A stretch of 64,000 nucleotides of DNA from Schistosoma mansoni (GCF_000237925.1 NC_031502.1:5305296-5369295), one strand, 5' to 3'; counted from the stretch's first letter, positions 49,937 through 61,540 are shown. The notes: generated by a model not told the origin, from the sequence alone. Numbers and translations: made by a program.

Positions 49937-52900
49937 GTAAGTCCAAAGTAAGTTTCAATAAAACTAGCAATTCTTCATATTTGTTCGTAAGGTTTCAATT
50001 ATCTTCGCAACCAAACTGATGAATTGCTGGCATGTTCGACCGTTTAACCTCCTTACAAATAAAAAATAAGACCTTTCGGTTGTTGTTGGGTGGTTTCAAT
50101 CAATTTGGACAACCCAAAAACACTTGGTGAGAAAATCACTTTTAAACATTTGGATTACTTGTAGTTTTATCATCTAAAGAGTAGAAAAATTGATCTTCAA
50201 ATATGATGGTCAAACCGAATAGTAAATTTCTTCCTTCTGACAAAAGTACCGTATGGGCTATTACCTTCAGTTGGCAAGCTTCTCCACTCTAGTGCTGAAA
50301 ACCTGAAAGCCTATTCTCTTTACCGGACCATCACTTTATTGTTTAAAGTTTTTGGTTGTGAATCACTCATTTTTAATCTTCGGTTGTCGTTCATCTGTCA
50401 AGGCTTGGTCAGTTGATTAGCTACACTCGCCTTCACAAAGTGGGTATGGCTAAAAACGAGAGACATTTCTTTGCTTGACTGATAGGTAATGCGACATAAT
50501 GTGATAGGGGTCTAGTCTTTCAAGATACTCTTAGATGGTGAAGCGCTTATTAACTCTGTAAAGAAAAGCTTTCTCTTCATTTATGCGGCTAGGTTGTCAT
50601 AAAAATTAACGAAGACGGCCCTCTGACACTTAACATGGATTTGTGCATGTGTAAGTTGCATCCATCTGAGTTGGACAATTCAGATTCTAGATTGGTTGTG
50701 CATGCAATCTTCAATAGTCCCAAGGGACGAAATGCTCATTAGTTCTGATTTAAATCAGCAACTCACATCTGTAGAGATTTCTGTCTTACTTGAGTAGTTT
50801 TCATTTTACTGTATGTGATATCTGTTTCAGATATTTTGATCAAAATGTTTGCGAAATAAAAGGAATGTAATTCATAATTAAGGCAAATATATCATTGTGT
50901 TTAATGAAATATCCTTGCTACTATGAATTTAATGCCGTTAGTGTCTTACAACAGGGTTACCAGACAATGGTCTAAAGCAGCTTCTTTTATGTGATACCAC
51001 TTTTTCTACAGGGTTTCATGATGGGCATCTTCTTTTGGGGCTACGCTGTTACACAATACTTGGGGGGTTACTTGAGTGATGTGTTTGGTGGAGAAATTGT
51101 AATTGCAATCAGTTCTCTTGGTTGGTCTATACTAACCGTTTGCTTTATATGGCTGCCAAGCATCAACCTGGGCTCAAATGATATATATGGGCTTTTCATA
51201 ATTACTCGCTTCTTACTAGGGATATTTCAAGGTAAGTTTTATGTATCTATTGTTTCGCCATGCGTTTAAAAGTAGAAGTTTTAGAACGCAAATGTTTAAG
51301 TTAACCCATCTTACATATTATTCAATTCGATTGTTCTGTTTAGTGCTTATACCTTTTTAATGTCAGACGTTATTTGCTTACTTCTAAAATACATTCTCTG
51401 TTGTAAATAAAGATTCATAATTAAATAGTGCATTTCCGTTAAATTTGTCATACCGTTATGCAGATATTCCATAACTTATGTATTAATATAATATTGATAT
51501 TTTTCTATTTACCAATCAGAACAGATCATTTATACTGTTGTCACCTGTTGGGTGTAGTGTGTAGATATTTTTTGAATCTGATTCCACATTAATGGGTTTT
51601 TGTTCACAACGTCCATCGGCTTTGGGCAATGTTCATAGTGTGTGTGTTTAGTCATTATCTACTTCAACGTGTTGTGCTGTAGGGAATACTATGTAAAGGG
51701 TATCAGGGTGATCAAATAAATACATGCAATCAAACCCTTAAGTCTTCAGCCGATAATTCGTGTCATTTAGCAAGATTTCAGCTTTCTGACTGAAGGTTCT
51801 AGAGAAAACTCAGTGATCCAAATATAACCTTCAACTAGAAGGTCTTATTGTTCTATATTTTCCATACATTGTACTTACTCATCTATCTTACCTTTGTCCC
51901 CCTACTTTATTACTACTTATTAAGTACTTATCTTTGGTTTTTCTCTTCTTGATTCTCCCATCTTATAATGATGTACTGTGTAATAGTTTGCGTCACCATA
52001 CAACTGTGCCATCGTTTTTCTATCCGTTTGAAAATAGAAATGGGAATTAATTATTTTTTAAACTTTACACATTTTTCGTCAAAGCAGTGTCCGATTCGGA
52101 TGAACCTCTTATAGTTCGAATGGAATTATTTCAAAAGTCAGTTTATCGGTTCAGTGTCTGTTAAACAAAATTGTGTTATGCATGGCTGGCTTAGTTCATA
52201 GAAATGCGATTGATATGAGTAAATAATAGTTTAAAATGTTGAGTAACACGGCCTAAAAATCTTCCCACCCGGTACAATCCATTAATTTTTGTCTGAATGC
52301 TCCATATACTGTTATCCTTTTCCCATCACTAGTTATTATTATTATCATATCGTTTTCGAATTTTACGTATGTCCAATCACCCCCTATATGTACGCGTGAT
52401 ATTAGCTCGTGTAGAAGTAGATTGGGAGAAAGGTGGGACGGTCTTAACAGTGCATGAATTCTTCGAGTATATTGTCCGACTGCAGAATTTTTATGTATCC
52501 CTCTTTTTAGTATTCTATCTTCACTTGTTCGTTTGCAGATGTCCAACTAACAATAAGAGTAGATGAAATACTGAAAAAAAGGATACATAGAAAGTCTTAG
52601 GTTGAATAATACACTCATTTCTATAGAACTGTACCAATCAGATATAAGAGAAGCTTGGTAAAGATTGTAACTCATCGTGCTAAAATGATTCACTCTAATG
52701 AACTGAATAATATTCATAACCTGCTTAGTAAGAATAGATATCCAATGAAATTCATCAACAAACGTGAATGAGATGAAAAAAAGACCAAATGTATCTACCG
52801 TTCCGAAGAAGATACTGTTCTTAAAATTACAATTTCGAAATGACGCTATCGCAGAAATTGTAGATCGAAGATTAAGAAAGGTTGTCCAGAAAACATTTAC

Positions 52901-55900
52901 TCTGGTCAGACTCCCTGAATTCTCCACATCCATGTGTATTCACCAATTCAACTGCTCCTGTAGAACCAGTTATATAGAGCTTACAATTCTCCAAGTCCGT
53001 CATTACATAGCGGAACACCATCCGTCTTGGTTGAGCAAAGGACAGATAAAAGTGAATAAGTGTTCTATTCTCGCTTACTTGGTGGACACAAGTCATTAAG
53101 TTAGATTGAATAAAGCCTTTAAGGTTATCCACCATATTACATCATATTTACCATATGGTTTACGAGTTCATCTGTTGCATATTGCTGAAGCTATTGGAAT
53201 CCGTGCTCACAAACATGACTTTTGGATCCGAAGGAAGTGTCTACATCCACTGATGCCATCGGTATTGGAGTTAGTGTTCAGCTGAACTTTAATTAAATCC
53301 TTTCCTTCAAAAATATTTAAACAATGTTCTAATTTCTTACACTTTTGTATTTTTTACATATTACCAACATTCTCCTCTTGATTCTTACACACCTACTATA
53401 TTACCGACCTTTTATCGAAATATTATGTTAGTTCTTTTTATATATTATACAATGTAATAGCTGTTTGATTTTCCGAGTGAATATTTTGATTGCTACAATC
53501 CTGTTTCTTCCACTCACTCGATATTACATAATTAAGGTGAAATTATATAATTATTTCGTAACATAACATTTCATTGTTGTAGATCATATATATATATATA
53601 TATGATTATATATAGTACTCATTGTAATTGGTATACAACCAATTATCGTAAATGTTTTTAGAATTCTAATGGGTCTTGATCAATAAACTTGCATAAATCG
53701 ACTGGATTTCTTACGGTAGTTAGTAAGGGATCAAAGTTGTCTTGTTCACCATTCACCACAGTATTGAAGTTGGAGTTGGAATAGTTTAGGTTAGGGCACC
53801 AACATGTCAATGTTGAATATGACTGACTGTTTTTTTCATAACTTGTTTACTCTGCATTTCTAAAGTGGGTGATAGTTAAAGTCAGGATATTGTTGTTTAC
53901 CAAGCTTTATCTTGATACATAGTGGAATAAAGATTTCTTGTGGTAATATTGAATAAAATGTACTGTACTAGACATGCTATACATTATCATAATATTTTGT
54001 GATTTGAATCGAATTCAGTCTATGAGTAAATAAATCGCTTAATAGTTATACTTTCCCCAGTCAAATTTTACCACAGCCACACTGCTTTTATTGATTTCAA
54101 AGAGCTGACTGTCGGAATTGTCCCAGTTCTGGGGCTATGGTTACTTCTACCTTAGTGACATTATTCAAATTTTATGGTATGTTATAATCCTTCATTAATG
54201 ACATGCTACTATGGTTATATTTGAATAATACTACTCCACCCATATTGCTATGGTAATTGCTAACTTCCTGTGCCTTCTTTGGTGGGACAATTAATCTTTT
54301 CGTGTGACCATCTTTGTATAATATGATTTTCTTATTGGATGTATAATAATAATTCGGTTGTGATGTGAACAGAGAAAAAAGAAGCCTTGACAAACTACGG
54401 AAGCTATTGTTGGGGACGTTATTTCATTTAATTCAAAGCTTTTAAAACATTAACTCTTTTTGTTCCTAGTTTACTCTACAAACCATAAGCTTTCTTTTGA
54501 TGTATCATTCACTGTCATAGCCTTTTCTGTTCCAAAGCTATTGTAATTTAAACGTAATCTTTTGTATTCATTTTTTTACTTTGATCCCCAGTTTGGGAAC
54601 GTAATTGTATTTTTCCCAATTGTATTGTGCGTTGTGGTCTGGTTAGTCATCGATTTATTCACTTATCTTCTTATACTAATCTGAATCAGGAACCAGATCG
54701 AAATTGAGAATAAATCGAGTAGTGTTCCAGTTGACTTGTCTTCTCTCTCTCTCTCTCGCGTGCTTGTCAGCCAATCAGGTGGTAGAATAGTTTTCGTCTC
54801 TTTACCCCAAGCAGTTAGTCTCAATTCGAAGTCACTCGTGCTAGCCTCAAGGTTGAACCAATCAGCCTATCGCGTCAAGGTCTTAGATTTAGACAAGTTA
54901 TCCTCTGCATTGTACTGGGTAGACTGTTCAACGACGTAACAGGTTGTAAATTGTTTTGTTCCGTTATGTTGACTGTTAAGTTATTTATTTACTTTGTTTT
55001 AATCAATGGTAAGAAATTTGAACAGTGTTTCAACTTAGCAATTTTTATACGTTCTTTTCTTTTTACATGACCTTTCATTTTGATGTATTGTTATGATGGG
55101 CAGAGTTGGAGAATGTTTGACTGATTACGTTGCAGCTTTCATACATATTCTTAATTAATCACTTGTGGCTCAATAAAGTTGATGAAGGACAATATTATCG
55201 GTTAAAAATATCCTTCAAAAACCCAATAATAAAATTAATTGGTCAAAGTATATATTTCTTGAAATAAGTAAAAACGATCTACTCTGATTTATTTCTTGAT
55301 ACTACTTCTATCAAGTAAAATGTAATTTAAGATAGTTTAATCAGTTAAGGTAATGTCTCCACTTCAGTTTTCAAAACTATTGAAAACGGTTACAATCTAG
55401 GTTTTATTTACTACCACCTTTAGTGATGATCTCTTGGGATGTAGCCTTCCATAAATTCGAAGTTGACCTTTTAAAGATAAAGCAAGTTTTAATGTAAATA
55501 CGATAAAATGATGACAATTATGAAAGTTAAACAATATGATATTTGTCACTTAGGATACTAAATTGTATATTCTATGTCAGAACAATTGTTTGCTTTTTTT
55601 CTTATTCTAAAACTCCGTTTGATAACAATTCTTCTACAAAATTGACAAACTATTTTTATGTTTATCTGTTCACCAAACTTTCAGGATTTTACTATCCGAG
55701 TTTAGCAAGTTTAATGGCCAATCGTGTTCAAGTATCTAATCGAAATATCACTTTTGCTGTGATAACTGCCGGTACACATTTGGGGTATGTATTTATTAAC
55801 ATTTTTATGAACCTCAGTTTTTCAATTTGTGGTGTAATAACCTTTAAAATCTTTTAAAAACGTGTTTTATATCAAGTCACTATCAACTACAGACTTCTAG

Positions 55901-58900
55901 AAAACGGATTAACATGAATATACTCAACTATATACGAGTTCAATTTGCTGAAATGAGGAATCGTTGTGTAATCTATCAATCTTTTTAACAAAATCTGTGT
56001 GGTGAGGTAAAGCAGGACTATCCTGTATGTTTATCATTATTGTTATCAATAATAGATTTATTTGATCTCATATATTTAGTACAACTTAAAATTCTCACCA
56101 CGAACTATTTCAATAAGTTTCTTTCACCAAAAGAAATAAATAAGCATATTGGTGTGAATCAAAATGCTCTTTTAATGCGAGTTGAGGTAGAAGTAGCAAT
56201 AGTTTTTCCATTGTTTTGAGAAGTGGATTTACTCCTATGGGTCTAGATTTTGCGTTCTTATCTCCAAATACTTTCTTAGCTATTGGAATTATCTTAATCT
56301 TTTTCCATATTTCTTCCATCCACTTATTTCTCCTTGCATGTCTTCTGGTAGAACGAGACGTCAATAAATTGGAATCCATGCTCTCAAGCAAATGTTAAAA
56401 GCTCTACAATACCTTATCTAGTAAATATACTATTTGACGAATAGATTGTTAGAGCTGACCTAGTCAATAACTTGTGTTCTTAAATATGTTGCTAATTAAA
56501 AGTTATACAGATTCTAATCTTATTAAAGAGCATCTGATTTAATTCGGGTTGGTTTATTTACTTATTTCATGCATAAATGTATCCAGTTATTGATTTCTTT
56601 TAGTAAGAGAAACTTATTAATATAGTCTATACTGAGAATTCTGTGTTGTACTATGCATATTAGATTAAATAAAGCCATTCATAATAGTTATGTTGATTGT
56701 AATAATAATATAAAAATGCTTATAAAATACTTATTTACATAAGATGCAGGTAATTCTGCCAGACTATTTCGTTGAGAACTAGCTGTTAATAATCATTTAT
56801 TGTTAGTATAAATGTGAACTTGTATGAAATCTTTTAGAATATAATGAAGTGGTTATTTCTATGTGTTATCAAAGATATATATGTGTCTCTAATACTCAGC
56901 TACTTACAGTTGAACTTATCTAACCAAATAATTTAGATAGTGAAATGTCATTGCCTAAATATCTTAATTTAGAAGAAGCTGGTCGTTCATTGAGTTCTGG
57001 TTATGTTAATGGCTCTGTAACTAATATCAGTTCATGATAATTTCCTCGAAAATGTATCTCGTTTGCGATGGACTTGCTATTAATATGGTTCTCGTCTAAT
57101 GTTTTCTTAATACAAATATTAAACAATCTGTAGGTGTTAGGAAGAATTTTTTAATGGATATATTTCTGTAAATTTCTCAATTTCACAATTGTTTATACGC
57201 AATATTCACTTTTTAAGGGTAATAATGAAGGAATAATCAAATATGTGTAGAAGTAGATTGGAAGAAAGCTACAGGAAATCAAACTAAAACATCCCATCAT
57301 TCAGCAAACTCATTGACTGTTAGTCTGAGCCTTGGTTGTAGATATAGACTATCTGTTTTATGTTCGTGAAATAACCATAAACATTTGATAGAGACTTTAA
57401 ATGACGTAGCTCAGAAGTGATCACAATAACACAAATGCATTCCCTCTTTATCTCCCTCTTAATCATGAATCCCAATATCCCTTCATGCATATCTTCCCGC
57501 CCCGTCTTTTCAAACCGAATTCACAAGGTTTGAATGTTTTTTCTATCAATGCTGCTACAGTTTCGACCGTTTCTGTAATTTATCTTGTTATTCTCATCTC
57601 ATCTTGCTAACGTGATGCGGGAACTTGTGTCAACAAATTTGTGTCAGGTTCTACGTTGATTACATCTGACTGACTGATATAATTAAATCTGCAAACTTAG
57701 ATTACATAACATTAGGCAGACCAATTTCTATTCTTTTCACGGTGTTAATGAATGCTATTTTATTTTGTTTTTATCGGTTTATCGTCTGACATTTTTTTTT
57801 TCGAAAATATTTTAATATCACTTGCTTGTCTTTCATTTTTATATCAGAACAATCTTATGTGGTTCATTGGGTTCTTACTTAGCTGAAAATGATGGCTGGC
57901 GTACACCGTTTTTCTGGATTGGAATATTATTTTTTGCATGGTCTTTTATTGTCTATTTAATTGTTACCCGTGAATCGAAGAGACTACCCAGATTGCATTT
58001 AATCTTACCTAGAATATTAATAAATTCATATTTCATTAACAAAAATGTAACAATAAGTCGGGAAATGAAGTCAGAAAATTGTATTAACATACTGGATGTG
58101 AAAGAAAAAATAATGGTTAGTTTAGTAAAATAATTCATTGTAAATTTACTCAAGGTTACTTTTTACAAATTCATTTTTCTCATTTAATGCGATGATAAAA
58201 TTATAAAAGGAATATGTAAATGACAGTGTAGATGTCTTATGAAGGTACATACTCGCTGTTATTTACTTCCCTAAGGAAGGTTCATACTGATGGAAATCGT
58301 AAATAATGAGAAACAGTGGTTGTAAACAACTTAAACTAATGCCAACCATTGTGTATCAATGATCAGGTTAATTACGTCTCATGGTAAAAACAGTTTACTC
58401 GGGTTTAGTTTATTTGAGGATTTAAATATATGTTTTATCTGAGGATAATTATATTTTATTTAACAATGGCTTTAATGAAACTCTTAATATGTCCTCACTA
58501 CTAAAAGTTCGATTTTAGTGCACCCAGATAGTCGTCTGCATACTTAAGGCACTACTAAAATACCTAAATAACTTCAGACTTACTTTATTGAACCAATTTA
58601 CGTGGACGGGTTTATAAGTATCGTTAACTACTCACCCCTTATGTCACCATCCTTTGTACCTTTTTGATTTAATTCATTTATTGCAAGTCAGTATCAATAT
58701 TTATTATCAGTGATATTGTGATAAAGAATGTAATGAGCAACAATTTTTTGTTTCTGGGGTTTGGTTTGTATTGTTTAGTAGGTTTATTTCAGCTCAACAC
58801 TGTGTAGTAATAATCCATCCTGCCTTTTCTAAAGGTGGTTTGAGAATGGAAAATATTATTTCCATTTACAAAAGAGTATTGTGGAGAAATAATTCGAAAG

Positions 58901-59553
58901 ACCAAGCCTTGATGGTGCCTTCTCGCGGCATGGGTGTTATTTACGAAATTGGGAGGGCGAAAAGCGAACGTCCAGCACTTCAACTAGGTTGGTGAATACG
59001 GAGGATCCACCCAGTGGAGTTGAAAGACTTTGATTTCAAATCAATAGTGCGCATGGGCTTCAGGATCCTGAAGGAATAAATGACGTATGAACCAATCTTT
59101 GGTCACCATGAGACTAAATTTTTTTACGTTGCTCCACTGCCTTGTGGATTAAACCCGTAGGTCAAAGGCTCCGGGCGTGCTTCCCTAATAAAACCACCTG
59201 TTTCGGTTTGAACACCCGGACAGTATTCCAGTCCTCACACAAATTAAATGACAAAGTGTAGTGTATATATATATATATAATCATTACTTGCTGAAAACCC
59301 ATTTACCACGTCTTGAAAGTAATTACATAAGAAGTGTATTCATACATACTATTATTAGTGCTGTAATTATACTCATCTTTCAAAATTATATTCATGTCGG
59401 TCTTATCATGATATTGTCTATTTTGTTTCTTATGTAGCCGTCAGAATCAAAATTTGTGTATATAAATCCAAAAAGTGTCGATAATGATTCCCTATCCAGT
59501 GTACCCTTACGACCTTTAAACTGGTCTCTTCTTTTCAGACACAAACCATTTTG
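49810..59553 (+). CDS. SLC17A9: SLC17-family transporter, most like SLC17A9 (vesicular nucleotide transporter); partial, 5 exons seen
   Basis: A major facilitator superfamily membrane transporter; SLC17A9 loads ATP into secretory vesicles in other animals. Exons: 49810-49936, 51012-51231, 55685-55784, 57848-58115, 59438-59553, with GT-AG borders and matching phases, 277 codons. Features in order: TM1 followed by LNWNRKE (vertebrate SLC17A9 has FGWNKKE); TM2 with FFWGYAVTQYLGGYLSD, which includes MFS motif A GYLSDVFGG; TM3; the TM4 motif RFLLGIFQGFYYPSLASLMA (vertebrate RILTGLLQGVYFPALTSLLS); TM5-6 with WRTPFFWIG; then a long charged cytosolic loop ending PLNWSLLFRHKPFW (compare VPWRQLFRKASVW). 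The N-terminal exon was not found and the C-terminal half lies beyond the window. Another SLC17 member is possible but fits less well. Confidence 0.82.
51012..51231 (+). CDS. SLC17A9: SLC17A9-like exon: TM2 to start of TM4
   Basis: The acceptor TTTTTCTACAG ends at 51,011 and the donor GTAAGT starts at 51,232, phase 0 in and 1 out. It contains GYLSDVFGGE (MFS motif A in the TM2-TM3 loop) and the conserved TM4 arginine in TRFLLGIFQ. Confidence 0.92.
52750..53290 (+). mobile_element. Penelope-like retroelement, GIY-YIG endonuclease remnant
   Basis: Plus-strand reading shows the C-terminal region of a Penelope-like element: MCIHQFNCSCRTSYI (GIY-YIG-type strand with CxC), then AEHHPSWLSKGQIK, KCSILAYLVDTSH and, after a break, NKAFKVIHHITSYLP and HIAEAIGIRAHK. 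It is an old fossil lying in the 4.5-kb intron of the SLC17A9-like gene. The assignment is by motif recognition. Confidence 0.6.
53588..53603. repeat. Short (AT)n tract
   Basis: Eight AT units in the intron at 51,232-55,684. Confidence 0.8.
54408..54941. mobile_element. Putative solo LTR (TGTTGGGGACGTT...ACGACGTAACA)
   Basis: A 534-bp block with TG...CA ends and a TGTT/AACA terminal inverted repeat. GACGTTA just inside the left end echoes ACGACGTAACA at the right. It has an internal GC-richer right half with a (TC)n tract at about 54,742-54,758 and no coding content. The bases on its two sides (GCTAT and GGTTG) do not form a target duplication, which weakens the call. Fossil. Confidence 0.45.
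55685..55784 (+). CDS. SLC17A9: SLC17A9-like exon: TM4-TM5
   Basis: The acceptor AACTTTCAG ends at 55,684 and the donor GTATGT starts at 55,785, phase 1 in and 2 out. It encodes FYYPSLASLMANRVQVSNRN and FAVITAGTHLG, matching the TM4-TM5 stretch of SLC17A9. Confidence 0.9.
56110..56400 (-). mobile_element. LINE reverse transcriptase fragment
   Basis: The minus-strand frame contains KIKIIPIAKKVFGDKNAKSR then RPIGVNPLLKTMEKLL and DSHQYAY, matching the P-x-x-K ... RPIxLxPxxxKxxEKLV ... DPHQFAY blocks of LINE-type RT. Only this fingers-palm segment remains. It lies antisense in the intron between 55,785 and 57,847. Confidence 0.55.
56945..57037 (+). other. Short exon-like ORF of unknown origin
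   Basis: A 30-codon frame with balanced composition, MSLPKYLNLEEAGRSLSSGY then a short Asn/Ser-rich tail and TGA. AATAATTTAG immediately upstream (ending 56,935) could be an acceptor, and the frame stays open back to 56,924. It lies in the SLC17A9-like intron between 55,785 and 57,847. No homology was recognised. It could be an alternative last exon, a relic, or chance. Confidence 0.25.
57240..57690 (+). mobile_element. RTE-class LINE 3' end, decayed
   Basis: Plus-strand matches to the RTE C-terminal region (AGTAGATTGGAAGAAAGCTA near 57,250; SLTVSLSLGCRYRLSVL-like reading near 57,310) and the long 3' tail ending ACGTTGATTACATCTGACTG at about 57,675. 5' truncated and shifted. It lies in the SLC17A9-like intron. 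Confidence 0.6.
57848..58115 (+). CDS. SLC17A9: SLC17A9-like exon: TM6 and cytosolic loop
   Basis: The acceptor TTATATCAG ends at 57,847. GSLGSYLAENDGWRTPFFW and TM6 are followed by about 46 charged, poorly conserved residues. The donor is ATG|GTTAGT at 58,116, phase 0; without it the frame would stop at 58,131-58,133. The same GTTAGT donor form is used in the EPS15-like gene (exon 8). Confidence 0.82.
58780..59245 (+). mobile_element. (TAAA)n-tailed interspersed repeat, copy 4 (opposite orientation)
   Basis: Reverse orientation relative to the other copies. Clear matches include CTTCAGGATCCTGAAGGA (59,060 on) and GGTCAAAGGCTCCGGGCGTG (59,160 on). The simple-sequence tail is missing or diverged. 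It sits in the SLC17A9-like intron between 58,116 and 59,437. Confidence 0.6.
59438..59553 (+). CDS. SLC17A9: SLC17A9-like exon: end of cytosolic loop, approach to TM7
   Basis: The acceptor TTTCTTATGTAG ends at 59,437 and the donor GTAAGC starts at 59,554, phase 2. It encodes PSESKFVYINPKSVDND and then LRPLNWSLLFRHKPFW, which matches the WRQLFRKASVW segment entering TM7. The next exon was not found before 64,000. Confidence 0.8.
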
Positions 59554-60035
59554 GTAAGCTATTATAATTTGTTCAAGGTAATGTTTTATACATTGTCCAT
59601 TCGAATATGTGTAGTAGGGGATTTTCAGTATGATTCTGTAGTAGTGGAAAATTATTGCTGATCTCAAAATACTGAACAAATCTTAGATTTGATATGTGGT
59701 TTACTCTCTTACTTTTTTTGCGCAGTAAACTTTATCTCTATATAAGAGCTTTCGTCTAAATTAGAGCGAATAGTTTCACAGTATTTGAAATATATTCAAT
59801 TCTCATTGGAATTTCTGAAAACTCACTTTTTATTTCGGCTAAATATTTCACGGTATTGATTTGTCAAATATCAAATGTTTTTAGTGTTTACGCAAGAAAT
59901 ATTTTTATTTTGAGGTTCTAGACTTAAAAGTTTAAGCTATTTGGTAGATTTAAAACTATATTTTAAAAATATAGATTTTGGTAAACTGATATATGGATTC
60001 TAATTTATTTTCGTATTTGTTTAAATCTTCTGGAC
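59554..60035. other. SLC17A9-like intron, unassigned part
   Basis: AT-rich sequence after the last recognised transporter exon. No further exon was found here. Confidence 0.5.
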
Positions 60036-60209
60036 TTAATAGCTAAGTGGATATCGTGATGGCGTTTGATGAGAACGGTAATGCATTCGAGTCCCAGAGT
60101 AAAAACTAACTCTGGAATACAGGTACATCCATCTGACGAGTCCGACATAGGACAAAACGCGCGTCCTCCATTCCATTGCCAGCCACCATCTATCTTTGCT
60201 TATAATGTG
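60036..60209 (+). mobile_element. SM-alpha-type short retroposon with near-complete hammerhead
   Basis: A-box-like TAGCTAAGTGGATATCG (60,040 on) and B-box-like ATTCGAGTCCC (60,087 on), then a hammerhead domain at 60,121-60,178 and the SM-alpha-type sequence CCATCTATCTTTGCTTATAA. It shares its layout with the copy at 20,905. Confidence 0.8.
60121..60178 (+). ncRNA. Hammerhead ribozyme with mutated catalytic G
   Basis: CTGACGA is intact and stem II (GTCC ... GGAC) pairs, but the GAAA box reads AAAA, replacing G12, the general base of the hammerhead. The 3' strand of stem I (CTCCATTCC) no longer pairs with CATCCAT. Predicted inactive. Confidence 0.7.
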
Positions 60210-60299
60210 CAGATTGTTTAATTATATTATATTCAACGAACTTTGCACAATTCGGTTTTTAGGAAGACAAACCGTAGCAACATAACACTATACAACATA

Positions 60300-60936
60300 A
60301 TAATATATATGGGTGTCTTAGAAGCATTGCTCGTATATCCTGGAACTACCGAGTAAGTAATGCAGTTTTTAGGAAACGGGTACTAAGTAAAGATGGCAAA
60401 TCGATTGATGACGTACTGAAACTTCATCAGTTGAGATGACTGGGACATGTCCAACCACCGACTGCCCGGATGAGCGATGTTTTATGGTGTAGGAGTAGGT
60501 TTGAAGAAAGCTAGGGGTGGCCAGGCCAAAACACGGCACAAATCCATGAAGTCACTGACAAGCGGACTGAGCCATGTTGGTAGGTGTAGACTACCTGGTT
60601 GGGATCCTCGAGATGATAGCAATCGATGGTTAAAGACCTTGAATGGCATTGCTCAAAATCGTTTGCAGTTGCGAAGTTGCATCCACTCTGTGTTCTACCA
60701 AATTCTAGTCTTCTGAATTCTTCATGTCTCTATCTTTTTCTCTTTCCAAATTTATTTCACTGTATTATACTCATTGAATAACATCTTCAAACCCTAATTT
60801 TTCGGATTACTGCTTATACTCTTATTACTTCTACCACTATGGGATTTGAATCGACAACTGCATCTCTGTGCTAATGTGGTATGGCAACTCGAACTGATGT
60901 ACGTTCGTACGAAGTTCTACGTTTTGACTGACTGAG

Positions 60937-60937
<1 letters not shown>
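60300..60937 (+). mobile_element. RTE-class LINE 3' end
   Basis: The plus-strand frame at 60,477-60,716 reads GVGLKKARGGQAKTRHKSMK and LSHVGRCRLPGWDPRDDSN, the RTE C-terminus. The upstream part (60,315-60,470) carries the CLRSIARISWN- and LHQLR-type blocks with shifts. The 3' tail ends TTCTACGTTTTGACTGACTG at 60,934 and runs into a (TA)n tract. This is the best-preserved RTE tail in the window. Confidence 0.75.

Positions 60938-60972
<35 letters not shown>
60938..60972. repeat. (TA)n microsatellite at RTE 3' end
   Basis: About 17 TA units immediately after the RTE 3' terminus. RTE elements commonly end in simple repeats, so it may have come with the insertion. Confidence 0.9.
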
Positions 60973-60976
<4 letters not shown>

Positions 60977-61313
60977 AACATAGATTACATTTCGAACTTC
61001 ATTCTCCCTACAGCTGCCTAAAAAAACCCGGGTAGTAGCGCTTAAACGAGTTCAGATTGGAGTACATGAATCTATACTTGATAAATGAGTTGATTTTTCC
61101 ATTTTTGTTCTTGTGAATTAACGTCTACCTACGTATTAGTTCAAAGGTTACATTTTAGGTCAGATCAGTATTATCATTTTAAGGAACTATATATAAACCT
61201 ATTTCACTTAACTAAATATAGGCATTTCATAATTTTAATTCATATTATCAGATTCATTATCGACTGTGTTTTAAAGCATATTATTTGTCATGAACTGTCT
61301 TACTTCCAAATGC

Positions 61314-61540
61314 TATAGTGAAGGAGAACACAGGCGGGGACAACCAAATGTATGTGAATACAAAATTATACAATGTCTTCGTAAAATTTGAGAACCATAC
61401 AATAAATAATTCATTTGCGAAATGTTAATCAATCGTCTGAGACTTGATTCTTCCTTCGTTTCCGCACCAATCATTCTCTGTTTTCGTTCTCTTACATCTA
61501 TCGACATAAGTAGCACACACCACAATGTTACGAATCACGC
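61314..61540. mobile_element. Fossil solo LTR, unsplit relative of 22,267-23,075
   Basis: Continuous counterpart of the two halves at 22,267-22,387 and 22,945-23,075, without the (TAAA)n repeat between them. Shared blocks include TGAGAACCATACA (61,390 on) and CTATCGACAT (61,498 on). No coding content. Confidence 0.45.

Noticed and set aside
50640-50760. CATCCATCTGA and a separate GTCCCAAGGGACGAAA as a split hammerhead
   Set aside because: Stem II and GAAA are present, but the CUGANGA box reads TTCAATA and the CATCCATCTGA string is about 60 nt away. Possibly a very old SM-alpha relic; not supportable.
52253-52546. 97-codon minus-strand frame
   Set aside because: No recognisable domain. The plus strand shows a weak resemblance to RTE tail sequence, which is a better but still unproven explanation.
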